Assembly (NCBI GenBank): GCA_913009315.1
Contig: CAJVZA010000003.1
Span: 1 to 54,849 of the forward strand
DNA length: 54,849 nucleotides
Source: an uncultured Hippea sp.
GTDB lineage: Bacteria > Campylobacterota_A > Desulfurellia > JAADFJ01
Reading direction: 5' to 3'
Shown: positions 27,356 to 36,164 of the stretch, piece after piece
How positions within the stretch are numbered: the first letter of the stretch is position 1
Layout of the letters: each line of letters opens with the position of its first letter
The notes under the pieces: generated by a model
What the model was told of the DNA's origin: nothing
Databases searched by the model: none
Seen by the model: only the letters and a program-made list of their open reading frames with translations
Program-made: the position numbers and the translations under genes

Positions 27356-28055
27356 TATTAGTCTCCTTTACAATATTTTCCAGAACTTTTTCAGGATTAT
27401 TGGATTTGTAAATAGGGCGGCCTACTACAATATAATCGGCGCCGTTTTCAATAGCCTCCCTCGGAGTTGCAGTTCTCTGCTGATCAAATTTTGAGGCTCC
27501 TTTGGGTCTTATTCCGGGCGTAATAATCAACTTGTTCCCTATCTGTTTCCTTAGTCTTTTAAGCTCGTGAGATGATGCAATGATTCCGTCCATGCCGGAT
27601 TTTATTGCGGTCTCCGTGAGCAGCATTGCCATATCGGATGCCTGATACGGTATGTTAAGATCCGATGCAATGTCGGATGCAGACAGTGACGTCAACACCG
27701 TAACGGCTATAAGAAACGGACCTCTTTTGCCGGTTTCATCCTGATATCTTTTTACACCGTTAACTGCGGCCTTCATCATTTTTCTTCCGCCAAGAGTATG
27801 AAGACTCAGGAAGCTGGTGCCGAGCATGGAAGCCTGATATATAGCATTTTCTACAGTATTAGGTATATCATGATACTTAAGATCCAAAAATACTTTTGCG
27901 AATTCGGCCATTCTTCGAACAATATTCGGTCCGTACTTTGTAAATAGAATTGATCCGACTTTTATTGCGGCAAGGTTGTCCGATAGTCGTTTGGCAAGAT
28001 CAACAGCCCCCGTTTCCGTTTCAATATCATCTGCAAATATTACATACTTTTTCAT
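27327..28055 (-). CDS. pyrF: Orotidine 5'-phosphate decarboxylase
   Basis: The 242-residue TIM-barrel enzyme is the last step of UMP synthesis. The active-site signature FLDLKYHDIPNTVENAIYQA lies around residues 56-75. The C-terminal phosphate-binding part is GIRPKGASKFDQQRTATP and GADYIVVGRPIYKS. It overlaps pyrE by 29 bases and nusB by ATGA. Confidence 0.95.
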   Translation of the reverse strand: MKKYVIFADDIETETGAVDLAKRLSDNLAAIKVGSILFTKYGPNIVRRMAEFAKVFLDLKYHDIPNTVENAIYQASMLGTSFLSLHTLGGRKMMKAAVNGVKRYQDETGKRGPFLIAVTVLTSLSASDIASDLNIPYQASDMAMLLTETAIKSGMDGIIASSHELKRLRKQIGNKLIITPGIRPKGASKFDQQRTATPREAIENGADYIVVGRPIYKSNNPEKVLENIVKETNIEDRSVEII

Positions 28056-28441
28056 ATCTTATCCAGTACTCCGTTTATAAGTGATGCGGCTTTCGGATCA
28101 GCATATATTTTTGCCAGTCTCACAGCCTCGTTTATAATCACAGCTCGGTCATTCAGATTGTTGATTAGCTCATATGCGCCAATCCTCAAAATTTCCTTTT
28201 CTATAATGTTAAGCTCTGAAAAATCCCATCCTTTCAGAAATTTCTTTATCTTTTCGTCTATCTCGTCTTTGTTCTGTTGTATTTCTCTTACATATTTATC
28301 GACAATCCGGCTTTCATTTTCATCGGTCACAGTAGATACGTCTTTAATTGTCTTTTCAATTGTCTTTTCAATCGGTGCATGATTCAGATCCATGGTATAC
28401 AATATCTTTAGGATATTTGACCGTACTTTTCTAAGTGACAT
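28052..28441 (-). CDS. nusB: Transcription antitermination protein NusB
   Basis: This 129-residue all-helical protein acts with NusE/S10 in rRNA antitermination. Family segments are RKVRSNILKILYTMDL, KKFLKGWDFSELNIIEKEILRIGAYEL and the C-terminal VIINEAVRLAKIYADPKAAS with LINGVLDKI. It sits three bases downstream of ribH, a common bacterial arrangement. Confidence 0.95.
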   Translation of the reverse strand: MSLRKVRSNILKILYTMDLNHAPIEKTIEKTIKDVSTVTDENESRIVDKYVREIQQNKDEIDEKIKKFLKGWDFSELNIIEKEILRIGAYELINNLNDRAVIINEAVRLAKIYADPKAASLINGVLDKI

Positions 28442-28444
28442 CTA

Positions 28445-28906
28445 TTAAAACTGCTTATAAAGATTTATCATTTCAATAAGTGCGGCTGCGGCACTGAAAC
28501 CTTTGTTGCCCATTTTACTTCCGGCTCTCTGGATTGCCTGTTCTGTTGTGTCCGTTGTCAAAACTCCAAATGAGATCGGAATATCGCTTGTAAGCGCCAG
28601 CTGAGCGACTCCTTTTGAAACTTCATTTGCTATATAATCAAAATGCGGGGTTTCTCCTCTTATAATGGCCCCTAATGAAAGGATTCCGTCGAATTCACTT
28701 TTTCTTAATAATCTGGATATAGCCATAGGTATTTCAAATGCTCCGGGAACCTTATACAACATGATATCGTCACTCTCTATTCCGTGTCTTGTGAATGAAT
28801 CAACCGCTCCTTCTATCAGCCTGCCTACTATTATGCTGTTGAATCTCGAGGCCACTATAGCAACTTTGTAGCCTTTTCCAATTAATTTACCCTCGATAAT
28901 ATTCAT
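28445..28906 (-). CDS. ribH: 6,7-dimethyl-8-ribityllumazine synthase
   Basis: The 153-residue lumazine synthase condenses the pyrimidine from RibD/G with the four-carbon unit from RibB. The motifs VASRFNSIIVGRLIEGA, VPGAFEIPMAISRLL, LGAIIRGETPHFDYIANEVSKG and FGVLTTDTTEQAIQRAG are complete. It directly follows ribBA and precedes nusB. Confidence 0.97.
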   Translation of the reverse strand: MNIIEGKLIGKGYKVAIVASRFNSIIVGRLIEGAVDSFTRHGIESDDIMLYKVPGAFEIPMAISRLLRKSEFDGILSLGAIIRGETPHFDYIANEVSKGVAQLALTSDIPISFGVLTTDTTEQAIQRAGSKMGNKGFSAAAALIEMINLYKQF

Positions 28907-30103
28907 CTACACCTCCTCAAGCAGATGCCCCATTTTAGTTTTTTTTGTAATCAGATAGTCTTTGTTGACGCAGTTCAGCCCTGTTTCGATGGGAATGCGT
29001 TCCACTACCTCCAGTTCATACCCTGAGAGTCCGACAATCTTTTTTGGATTATTCGTCAAAAGCTTCAACTTTTTTATTCCGAGATCCACTATTATTTGAG
29101 CACCTATGCCATAATTTCTCAAATCAGCCTTAAATCCAAGTTTTTCATTTGCCTCTACCGTATCGAGCCCCTCGTCCTGCAGATGATAAGCCTTTATTTT
29201 GTTAACAAGGCCGATTCCTCTTCCCTCCTGCTGAAGATAGATTACCGCTCCGGTTTTGGCTTTACTGATCATTTCAAGAGATTTGGATAATTGAGAGCCG
29301 CAATCGCATCTCAGGCTTCCAAGCACATCTCCCGTGAAGCAGGATGAGTGCACACGTACCAGTACGGGCGTGTTCCCGCTTACATCACCCTTTATGATTG
29401 CAACATGTTCTTTGTTGTCAATGAAATTTGTGTAAACTATAATTCTGAAATTTCCATATTTTGTTCGCAAATGCGCACTTGCCGCTCTCTGAATCAGTCT
29501 TTCGTGCTGCAGGCGGTATTTTACAATATCGGCAATTGTGACAATGGTTAAGTTGAATTTTTTTGCCATTTTCTCAAGTTGAGGCCTTCTCGACATTGTG
29601 CCGTCATCGTTCATTATTTCACATATAACGCCTGCCTCGTAAATGCCTGCCAGTCTTGCCAGATCAACAGAACCTTCGGTCTGGCCTACTCTGACTAAAA
29701 CGCCGCCTTTTTTTGCCCGCAGCGGAAAAATATGTCCGGGTCTTGCAAGATCCGCCGGTTTGGCATCAGGGCGTATGATTGTTTGAATGGTAGTTGCTCT
29801 GTCGGCTGCAGAAATTCCGGTTGTCGTGCCTCTTGCGGCGTCAACGGAAACCGTAAAGGCCGTTTTAAATTTGGAGTCGTTATCGATAACCATCAGCGGC
29901 AGTGCGAGCTGATCGGCCTTGCCGTTTGTCAGCGTTACGCATATTAGCCCTCTGCCGTGTTTACTCATAAAGTTTATTGCATCAGGTGTTGCAAATGCTG
30001 CGCCCATGCAAAGATCACCCTCATTTTCTCTGTCCTCGTCATCTACAAGAATAACCATTTTTCCGTTTCGTATCTCATCTATCGCTTTTCTAACACTATC
30101 CAT
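28907..30103 (-). CDS. ribBA: Bifunctional RibBA: DHBP synthase / GTP cyclohydrolase II
   Basis: The 398-residue fusion has an N-terminal 3,4-dihydroxy-2-butanone-4-phosphate synthase (VDDEDRENEGDLCMGA, FMSKHGRGLICV, GHIFPLRAKKGGVLVR). The C-terminal GTP cyclohydrolase II has zinc cysteines in SSCFTGDVLGSLRCDCGSQ, then QEGRGIGLVNKIKAY. Together these two activities feed both riboflavin branches. I choose ATG 30103, six codons inside the longest reading frame, because AGGAGC lies at the right distance and MDSVRKAIDEIR is the family start. It has its own promoter about 30 bases upstream and no FMN riboswitch. Confidence 0.95.
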   Translation of the reverse strand: MDSVRKAIDEIRNGKMVILVDDEDRENEGDLCMGAAFATPDAINFMSKHGRGLICVTLTNGKADQLALPLMVIDNDSKFKTAFTVSVDAARGTTTGISAADRATTIQTIIRPDAKPADLARPGHIFPLRAKKGGVLVRVGQTEGSVDLARLAGIYEAGVICEIMNDDGTMSRRPQLEKMAKKFNLTIVTIADIVKYRLQHERLIQRAASAHLRTKYGNFRIIVYTNFIDNKEHVAIIKGDVSGNTPVLVRVHSSCFTGDVLGSLRCDCGSQLSKSLEMISKAKTGAVIYLQQEGRGIGLVNKIKAYHLQDEGLDTVEANEKLGFKADLRNYGIGAQIIVDLGIKKLKLLTNNPKKIVGLSGYELEVVERIPIETGLNCVNKDYLITKKTKMGHLLEEV

Positions 30104-30135
30104 TTTTGCTCCTGTTATCAATTCATCTATATTGT

Positions 30136-30163
30136 ATTATAGCACGTTTTTCAGAGTTATTAA
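30136..30163 (-). promoter_or_regulatory. Extended -10 promoter of ribBA with palindrome over the -35
   Basis: On the minus strand TGCTATAAT (30144-30136) is a perfect extended -10. The -35 is TTAATA (30163-30158) with a 16-base spacer. A perfect 13-base palindrome, GAGTTATTAACTC (30154-30166), covers the -35 box and could be an operator. The predicted leader is only about 26 bases, which excludes a riboswitch. Confidence 0.7.
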
Positions 30164-30254
30164 CTCCCTTTGCGCTGCGATGCAAAAAAGTTACGCAGTT
30201 GATATATTGCGCAGCAGTCTTGCAATGTTACAGAATTAATCCAATCCCAAGTTC

Positions 30255-30331
30255 GTAAGGGCTGCCCCGTGCCTATCTTGTTAATGAATCGCAAGAAACA
30301 AACGGGCAACCACAAGGGATTGCCCCTACTG
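30255..30331. repeat. REP-like hairpin element between ribE and ribBA
   Basis: The stretch holds AAGGGCTGCCCCG and, at 30304-30327, GGGCAACCACAAGGGATTGCCCC. The latter is a common dispersed GGGCAAxxx/TTGCCC type of element in many genomes. It abuts the ribE gene, and the ribE stop codon (30328-30326 on the minus strand) lies in its edge. It separates ribDE from the ribBA promoter. Confidence 0.55.
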
Positions 30332-30898
30332 CAGCGAGATCATTCTGCTTATATACCTTGCTACAATATCCGCCTCGATATTCAATTTCGCTCCGATTTT
30401 TTTTGTTTCCAGGGTTGTATGACTGAATGTGTAGGGAATTACCATCAGCGTCATCGTGCTGCCTGTTATCCGGTTAATAGTCAGGCTTATTCCTTCAAGA
30501 GCCACAGAGCCTTTTACTGCGAGAAAACGGGCTATCTTTTTATCAAATTGAACGGAAATCTCATGAAATCCATGCATATTTTTATGCTTTGTGAGAGTTG
30601 CCGTTCCGTCTAAATGTCCGGTTACGATATGCCCGTTAATGCCCTTATTTAGAGACAGAGCTTTTTCAAGATTTACGTGTCCGGCATATTTAAGATTGGA
30701 CAATCTCAGTGTTTCGTCAGAGGCATCAACCCAAAAGTAACCTTTTTCTATTTTTGCTGCAGTCAGACATGCGCCGCTTACCAGTACACTGTCGCCTTCG
30801 TTTAAAAGAAGCCCCGATCTTATTTTGATGCTTGCTCCCGAGGAGTAACTCCTTTTATCAACAATCTCTCCTATCTGCTCCACGATACCGCTAAACAT
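30326..30898 (-). CDS. ribE: Riboflavin synthase alpha chain
   Basis: The 190-residue enzyme dismutates two lumazines to riboflavin. It has two homologous barrel halves: MFSGIVEQIGEI with VLVSGACLTAA, and HIVTGHLDGTATL with GSVALEGISLTINRI. I start it at the ATG giving MFSGIVE, where the family begins, three bases inside the longest frame. It overlaps ribD by 8 bases. The C-terminus (YISRMISLQ) is short and ends at the edge of a REP-like element. Confidence 0.94.
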   Translation of the reverse strand: MFSGIVEQIGEIVDKRSYSSGASIKIRSGLLLNEGDSVLVSGACLTAAKIEKGYFWVDASDETLRLSNLKYAGHVNLEKALSLNKGINGHIVTGHLDGTATLTKHKNMHGFHEISVQFDKKIARFLAVKGSVALEGISLTINRITGSTMTLMVIPYTFSHTTLETKKIGAKLNIEADIVARYISRMISLQ

Positions 30899-31964
30899 CA
30901 AAGTATCCCGACATCACTATGTCTTTGCCGATCTTTCTGCACTCTGTTTTTTTCAGGATTATCGCATTTTTCATAAAATCGACACCTTTTCCCTGAAAAA
31001 GAGGAATACCGCTTCCTCCCAGAAATTTTGGAGCTATGAAAATAAAGGCTTTATCGTACAGATGTTTTTCTAAAAATGATTTATGAATAAGCGATCCGCC
31101 TTCTACGAAAATACTCATAATTCCCATCTCAAAAATTGTGCCTAAAACCTGCTTAATGTCAAGCATACCTTTGTTGCTATTGACCTTTTTTATAATAATT
31201 TTCTTATCTATAGATTTATGTTTTGCGTCATCTGTCTCGTTGTCACAAAATATCACCAGATTATCGGGCTGCGATAAGAGATTCGGATAATCCAGAGATA
31301 GTTTGCCATCAAGTATAATACGATAAAATTTCCCTGCCTTTTTATATGGCATAAGTACAGGGTTATCGCTTTTTGCCGTTTTTGCTCCTATTAGTATCGA
31401 GTCATATCTTGCCCGCAGTCTTTTTGAGTATCTTCTTGAAATGTGTCCCGATATCCAGCCGCTGTCGCCTGCGGTCGTTGCGATTTGTCCATCCAGAGTT
31501 ACGGCAGCTTTCATAACAACAAACGGACGCTTTCTATTTACATTAGTTATGAATACTTCATTAATTTTTCTTGCTGCTTGTCTGCATACTCCAACCTTTA
31601 CCGTTATTCCCGATTGTCTTAGTCGTTTTATGCCTCCCGCCGCAGCCGGATTCGGATCTTCCGTCGCAATAATAACGGTTTTGATGCCGCTGTTTATTAT
31701 AGCAGATGTGCATGGAGGCGTTCTGCCGTAGTGATCGCAAGGCTCAAGCGTAATATACATTTCCGCACCATCTGCATCAATTCCGGCAATTTTGAGCGCC
31801 TCAATTTCTGCATGAGCCTCTCCCGCCTTATGATGATACCCCGCGGCAATCAGACGATTATTTTTAACGATGGCTGCTCCCACCGCAGGATTCGGAGATG
31901 TTGATCCTATCGCTTTTGCAGCCTGCCTTAGAGCAATCCTCATCCAGTATTCATCTTTATGCAT
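30891..31964 (-). CDS. ribD: Bifunctional riboflavin deaminase/reductase RibD
   Basis: The 357-residue protein has an N-terminal deaminase with the zinc motif HAEIEAL and PCDHYGRTPPCTSAII (about residues 50-90). The C-terminal reductase is PFVVMKAAVTLDGQIAT, SDNPVLM and IFVEGGSLIHKSFLE. It carries out the second and third steps of riboflavin synthesis. It follows galU on the same strand after 73 bases. No FMN riboswitch is visible upstream. Confidence 0.95.
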   Translation of the reverse strand: MHKDEYWMRIALRQAAKAIGSTSPNPAVGAAIVKNNRLIAAGYHHKAGEAHAEIEALKIAGIDADGAEMYITLEPCDHYGRTPPCTSAIINSGIKTVIIATEDPNPAAAGGIKRLRQSGITVKVGVCRQAARKINEVFITNVNRKRPFVVMKAAVTLDGQIATTAGDSGWISGHISRRYSKRLRARYDSILIGAKTAKSDNPVLMPYKKAGKFYRIILDGKLSLDYPNLLSQPDNLVIFCDNETDDAKHKSIDKKIIIKKVNSNKGMLDIKQVLGTIFEMGIMSIFVEGGSLIHKSFLEKHLYDKAFIFIAPKFLGGSGIPLFQGKGVDFMKNAIILKKTECRKIGKDIVMSGYFDV

Positions 31965-32037
31965 CGTTTAGTTTTTTCGTAATTTAAATAACATTGTATT
32001 ATCAGCCATGCCTTCCTTCATAAAGTCGATTTTCCAG

Positions 32038-32892
32038 TTACCTGTTTATGCATCTTTTTACGGTATCTTTTAACGCATCATCTTTTAACGCAAAATCAAT
32101 CGTTGCTTCGAGCATGCCCGGCTTGCTCCCGCAGTCGTATCTTTTTCCGGAGAATTTAAAGCCGTAAACAGGTTCGTTTTGCGCCATAAGATTTATCGCA
32201 TCCGTAAGCTGTATTTCGTCGCCTTTGTCGGGGTTTGTCTGTTTCAGATATCCGAATATTGATTCTGAAAGTATGTATCTTCCAACTACGGCCAGATCTG
32301 ATGGTGCGTTTTCCGGATCAGGCTTCTCAACGAGTCGTTTAATTTTATATATTGTGCCGTCTTGAGATTCCGCTTCAATTATGCCGTATTTGCTGATATC
32401 TGTTTTATCTACCTTCATTATCGCCACTACTGATCCGCCGGTTTTATTATAGACATCCATCATCTGTTTTAGTACGGGAATCGCCGAATCTATAATATCA
32501 TCAGTCAGCACTACTGCAAAAGGCTCTTCTATGACCGGTTCAGCCCGCAGAATCGCGTGTCCCAGTCCAAGCGGATTCTTTTGACGAATATAGATATATG
32601 TTGCGCGGTCCGAAAGCCGGTTGGAATCTGCTATAAGATTTTCCTTTCCCTTAAATCTTAAAAGCGACTCTAATTCGTAGGAATGATCGAAGTAGTCCGC
32701 TACAGCTCTTTTTCCCCTTCCCGTGATGAGAATCATTTTGTCTATTCCGCTTTTGATCGCTTCCTCAACTCCATAATGTATAAGCGGTTTATCTATGAGA
32801 GTCAGCATCTCTTTCGGTACGGATTTTGTAGCAGGCAGAAAACGGGTCCCAAATCCACCCACCGGAAAAACAGCTTTAGTTATCGGTTTCAT
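32038..32892 (-). CDS. galU: UTP-glucose-1-phosphate uridylyltransferase
   Basis: The 284-residue enzyme makes UDP-glucose for surface polysaccharides. AVFPVGGFGTRFLPATKSVPKEML (residues 6-29) is the nucleotide-binding signature. GLGHAILRAEPVIEEPFAVVLTDD, VEKPDPENAPSDLAVVGRYI and GKRYDCGSKPGMLEATIDFAL are also family segments. A strong AAGGAGG ribosome site precedes the ATG. Confidence 0.95.
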   Translation of the reverse strand: MKPITKAVFPVGGFGTRFLPATKSVPKEMLTLIDKPLIHYGVEEAIKSGIDKMILITGRGKRAVADYFDHSYELESLLRFKGKENLIADSNRLSDRATYIYIRQKNPLGLGHAILRAEPVIEEPFAVVLTDDIIDSAIPVLKQMMDVYNKTGGSVVAIMKVDKTDISKYGIIEAESQDGTIYKIKRLVEKPDPENAPSDLAVVGRYILSESIFGYLKQTNPDKGDEIQLTDAINLMAQNEPVYGFKFSGKRYDCGSKPGMLEATIDFALKDDALKDTVKRCINR

Positions 32893-33130
32893 CGTTCCTC
32901 CTTGGAATTAATTTTATCTATATTCTGCTTGCTGCTATGATTACATTAAGTATGGCTGTCTTCGTATAACTTATCCTGAACCCCGAATTTATCTTGTGCG
33001 TTACAAATTCCGGCAATACAATTATTGCCTGCAGCTTGCGCTTTATCGGCGGATTTGGATTTTCAATTTGAAACGCCCGAAATAGGTATTCATAATATAT
33101 CTAAAAAACCGCTGCTAATAAATTTAAATT

Positions 33131-34111
33131 TCAGGATATTTTTCCCTCTTCGGCAATCTCTTTGGCAAAATATGTAATAATCAGGTCAGCACCGGCTCTT
33201 TTTATCGATATCAACGATTCGTCTCTTACCGCCTTTTCATCAATATATCCAGCTTTGGCGGCGGCTTTAATCATCGAATATTCACCCGAAACATTATAGG
33301 CGGCAAGAGGAAGGTTAAAATTTTCCTTTATCCTGTGAATTATATCGAGATAGCTCAAAGCCGGTTTGACCATTATCATGTCTGCTCCCTCTTCTACATC
33401 AAGAGCAACTTCCCGCAATGCTTCATCTGAGTTTGCAGGATCCATCTGATAGCTTTTTCTATCTCCGAATTGAGGTGCAGATTCGACTGCGTCTCTAAAA
33501 GGACCATAGAATGCGGAAGCATATTTTGCCGAATATGAAAGAATTATAGTGTTCTGGAATCCCGATTGATCTAAAGTTTTTCTGATGGCTCCGACCATTC
33601 CGTCAATCATGCCCGAAGGCGCAACCATATCTGCGCCGGCTTTCGCATAGCTTATTGCTTCTTTCCCGAGGTTAATAAGCGTAGGTTTGTCCAGCAACTC
33701 ACCATTTCCGGATATAACTCCGCAATGCCCATGGGTCGTATATTCGCAGAAACAAGCATCGGCTACAACGGCAATATCAGGGTATTTTTCCTTAATTTTT
33801 CTTATGGTTTGCTGAACCAGTCCGTTATCATTCCACGCTTCGCTGCCGATATCATCTTTTTTTTCAGGGATTCCGAAGATCAGCAGAGCTCTGATTCCCG
33901 CCTCATAACTTTGTTTGACCTCATCCATTATCCTGTCTACGGAAAATTGATATATGCCGGGCATTGAATTAATTGGATTCTTAACAGATTTTCCCGGCTT
34001 TACAAATATGGGATAGATCAAATTCTCCAATCTCAGGCGGGTTTCTCTTGTCATATTTCTTATTGTATCGTTTTTTCTTAATCTTCTTAAGCGGACATAT
34101 GGAAATGACAT
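33131..34111 (-). CDS. hemB: Delta-aminolevulinic acid dehydratase (porphobilinogen synthase)
   Basis: The 326-residue TIM-barrel enzyme joins two 5-aminolevulinates to porphobilinogen in the cytoplasm. [16 protein letters not shown] (about residues 119-134) carries the cysteines of a zinc-type active site. The two catalytic lysines lie in [15 protein letters not shown] and [12 protein letters not shown]. It is a monocistronic gene with its own consensus-like promoter, about 12 kb from the heme cluster at 46.7-51.2 kb. Confidence 0.96.
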   Translation of the reverse strand: MSFPYVRLRRLRKNDTIRNMTRETRLRLENLIYPIFVKPGKSVKNPINSMPGIYQFSVDRIMDEVKQSYEAGIRALLIFGIPEKKDDIGSEAWNDNGLVQQTIRKIKEKYPDIAVVADACFCEYTTHGHCGVISGNGELLDKPTLINLGKEAISYAKAGADMVAPSGMIDGMVGAIRKTLDQSGFQNTIILSYSAKYASAFYGPFRDAVESAPQFGDRKSYQMDPANSDEALREVALDVEEGADMIMVKPALSYLDIIHRIKENFNLPLAAYNVSGEYSMIKAAAKAGYIDEKAVRDESLISIKRAGADLIITYFAKEIAEEGKIS

Positions 34112-34154
34112 TGATTTGCCTCCGGATTATGGTTTTTGCATCAAATGCGCTTTT

Positions 34155-34182
34155 ATTATATACTTAAACATAATGATATCAA
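34155..34182 (-). promoter_or_regulatory. Promoter of hemB
   Basis: On the minus strand TTGATA (34182-34177), 16 bases and TATAAT (34160-34155) match the vegetative consensus at 11 of 12 positions. They lie 44 bases upstream of the start codon, which is preceded by CCGGAGG. Confidence 0.75.
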
Positions 34183-34309
34183 ATGATATTTTAGGTAGGG
34201 CGTGCGCTTATTGTGCAATGGTATCATTATGTTGGGTAACACTGCATATACACAATGTTGGTCGGTACCTTGCGGATTTTGGACAAATAAACCGTAAGTT
34301 CTTTTCAAT

Positions 34310-34588
34310 CTACCTGTAACTCTGTTTCCGGTGCTCTGCAACGATCATAAAAACGGTCTTCTCTTTTTCATCAATCTGGTAAAAAAACCTGTAGTTTCCG
34401 ATGCGGTATCTCCATGTGTGTGGGGTAAAATCCCTCAGCTTCTTGATATTGGGGCCAAAGCTGGGATTTTCTTTGAGTTGCGGATATACATAATACCTCA
34501 GCTTTTTAAGGATCTTTTTCTGGTGCCCTTCAAAATCGGTGTCTATATCTTTAGTAAAGCCTTCCGTTTCAAAAATTCGGTAATTCAC
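34310..34588 (-). CDS. RelE/ParE-superfamily toxin
   Basis: The 92-residue protein (MNYRIFETEGFTKDIDTDF, IKKLRDFTPHTWRYRIGNYR, FFYQIDEKEKTVFMIVAEHR) has the fold-typical order of the RelE family of mRNA interferases. The start is GTG overlapping the antitoxin TGA (GTGA), so toxin translation is coupled to the antitoxin. It is the second gene of a two-gene module with an RHH-type antitoxin. Confidence 0.85.
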   Translation of the reverse strand: MNYRIFETEGFTKDIDTDFEGHQKKILKKLRYYVYPQLKENPSFGPNIKKLRDFTPHTWRYRIGNYRFFYQIDEKEKTVFMIVAEHRKQSYR

Positions 34589-34827
34589 TCAACAAAACGC
34601 CCTTTTATCTCTTTTGCTTCCGCTGTTCCTCTTTTGAGCCTTTGTGTCAATACAGGATTTGCAAGAATATCTTCCATCTCAATGCGGTCAACAAAGATCT
34701 CCTCTTCCAGTTTTCTTAGGGCCAGGGTTTCGATGAGATTGGAAATGGGACGCCTTTCTGCTCCTGCAGCAGCCAGAAACTTCCGGTATGTTTCATCGGA
34801 GAGCCTCAGGGTAATCGTTTTGGGCAT
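34585..34827 (-). CDS. Ribbon-helix-helix antitoxin of the RelE-type module
   Basis: The 80-residue protein starts MPKTITLRLSDETYRKFLAA, a ribbon-helix-helix DNA-binding N-terminus, and ends in a charged segment (AEAKEIKGRFVE) that would wrap the toxin. I start it at ATG 34827 because AGGAGGT lies 8 bases upstream. A longer frame to 34911 exists but lacks a ribosome site. It should repress its own promoter. Confidence 0.8.
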   Translation of the reverse strand: MPKTITLRLSDETYRKFLAAAGAERRPISNLIETLALRKLEEEIFVDRIEMEDILANPVLTQRLKRGTAEAKEIKGRFVE

Positions 34828-34841
34828 GGCAGAACCTCCTA

Positions 34842-34883
34842 TTCGTTTTAACTTAATTATATTCTTTTTCGTTCTAAATGCAA
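34842..34883 (-). promoter_or_regulatory. Promoter and direct repeats upstream of the RHH/RelE module
   Basis: On the minus strand TATAAT (34861-34856) has TTGCAT (34883-34878) 16 bases upstream. Two direct repeats TTCGTTTTAA (34842-34851) and TTCGTTCTAA (34868-34877, plus strand), 26 bases apart, flank the -10. They are candidate operator half sites for the RHH antitoxin. Confidence 0.5.
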
Positions 34884-35038
34884 CCTGCAGAACGCCATCG
34901 GGATCTATCATCTAAAATACGATGACAAACCCCGACAATTTTTCTTATACACAAAAGCCAAAAGTCGAAAAAAGTAAAAAGTAAAGCTCTGACCCCGCTA
35001 CCTGATTCAATTATGGATTCAAGAGGTAATTCGTATGC

Positions 35039-35081
35039 TTGACAAAACAGTAATCTTTACTATAATTTATAGTAAAGATTA
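35039..35081 (+). promoter_or_regulatory. Consensus promoter with perfect 31-base palindromic operator (vapBC)
   Basis: TTGACA (35039-35044), 16 bases and TATAAT (35061-35066) match the consensus at all 12 positions. Bases 35051-35065 and 35067-35081 are perfect reverse complements around a central T at 35066, so a 31-base operator covers the whole -10 and spacer half. It lies 17 bases upstream of the antitoxin start. An AbrB-type VapB dimer or VapBC complex bound here would block RNA polymerase. Confidence 0.85.
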
Positions 35082-35097
35082 TTAAAGGAGGCTTAAT

Positions 35098-35352
35098 ATG
35101 CCTAAAGTTGCGACAAAGCTTAGAATATCGAAAAAAGGCCAAATAAGTATTCCAAAGCGTGTACGAGAGAAATTAGGCATAGTTCCGGGAGATATGGTTG
35201 CCTTTGAACAAGTAGATGAAGGGTTTATCTTAAAAAAGAAGAAAACCGTATTTGATTATATAGGATGTATCCGGCCTAAGAAGGAGATAGACATCAAAGA
35301 GCTCATAGAAAAGGCAAGAAAGGAATCGGGAGCCAAAAGATCTCTGCTATAG
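35098..35352 (+). CDS. vapB: VapB-type antitoxin with AbrB/SpoVT swapped-hairpin domain
   Basis: The 84-residue protein has an N-terminal AbrB/MazE-like DNA-binding domain (TKLRISKKGQISIPKRVREKLG, residues 5-26). A C-terminal toxin-binding tail follows, with IDIKELIEKARKESGAKRS. A strong AAAGGAGG precedes the ATG. The stop shares one base with the toxin GTG start. A palindromic operator lies directly upstream. Confidence 0.9.
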   Translation: MPKVATKLRISKKGQISIPKRVREKLGIVPGDMVAFEQVDEGFILKKKKTVFDYIGCIRPKKEIDIKELIEKARKESGAKRSLL

Positions 35353-35756
35353 TGTTAGATACAAATTTTATATTATCTTTATTCATACAACGGCAATATA
35401 CAGATAGGGCAAAGGAGCTGCTGAATAAATTTATAGCAAACAAAAACAGGATTTTTGTGCCGCAGCAGGCTATTGCAGAAACCGTGTATGTGCTGGAAAA
35501 CATTCATAAAGCAGATAGCTCAATCGGAAAATTGTCAAAAAGGGAAATTAAGGAGATGTTAGAAAGCCTGATAGATACTCCAAAAATTAAAATAGAAAAA
35601 GAGATCCCGACAAGAGAGGCGTTGGATCTTTATCATCAATTGAATATCAGCTTTGGAGATTGCCTAATATACACAACGGCAAAGCAAAATCACATCAGTT
35701 CAATAGCCACCTTTGATGCGGATTTTGATAGATTGGATATAGAAATTGTGCATTAA
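35352..35756 (+). CDS. vapC: PIN-domain ribonuclease toxin (VapC type)
   Basis: The 134-residue PIN-domain protein has LDTNFILSLF at the N-terminus (first catalytic Asp, residue 3). QAIAETVYVLE (about residue 40) carries the glutamate. A C-terminal FGDCLIYTTAKQNHISSIATF (about 101) and DADFD hold the remaining acidic residues. VapC toxins cleave tRNA or rRNA. The start is GTG at 35352, overlapping the antitoxin TAG by one base. Confidence 0.9.
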   Translation: MLDTNFILSLFIQRQYTDRAKELLNKFIANKNRIFVPQQAIAETVYVLENIHKADSSIGKLSKREIKEMLESLIDTPKIKIEKEIPTREALDLYHQLNISFGDCLIYTTAKQNHISSIATFDADFDRLDIEIVH

Positions 35757-36134
35757 CTGTCTCCATATTTGACATAGCTCCCTCCTTTTTTTGATTTGAA
35801 CTTATAATTTTATCCGTATCAGCTAAAACCGGCAGGCTTATTTCTCTGTCGTTGATTAAAAATAAAGGTATCTCTAAAAGTTCTATGCGGATCTACAGAA
35901 GACAGATATTAGAAGTGATATTTGATGAGCTGTTTTTTGAAGACTTTATGTATAGTTATTTTTCCAAACAATACCGGAACGAACGGTCGGAATACCGCAC
36001 TCAAAATCAATATCCTTGACCTTGAGTGTGAGGCATTCCTGCAATTTTGGTCCGCCTCTGTAAAATCCGCAAACCGTCTCAACCATGCAGGATAAAATAA
36101 CAGCATTTTCAACCATTTTGTTTCAATTATTCGC
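35757..36134. other. Gene-free stretch after vapC
   Basis: I see no supported gene. A 44-codon open frame (35885-36019, plus strand) has no recognisable similarity or ribosome site. The region may be degraded accessory DNA. Confidence 0.5.
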
Positions 36135-36164
36135 TTGACCTTTTAAACGAGAGGAAGGTATAAT
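36135..36164 (+). promoter_or_regulatory. Promoter ahead of the isochorismatase-fold cassette gene
   Basis: TTGACC (36135-36140), an 18-base spacer and TATAAT (36159-36164) form a near-consensus promoter 68 bases upstream of ATG 36232. GTTATAC at 36208-36214 resembles the 7-base GTTRRRY recombination core of integron sites (6 of 7) and may mark the cassette's left boundary. Confidence 0.6.

Noticed and set aside
30104..30325. FMN riboswitch upstream of ribBA or ribD
   Set aside because: The predicted ribBA leader is about 26 bases and none of the conserved RFN blocks are present. The 73-base gap before ribD is too short.
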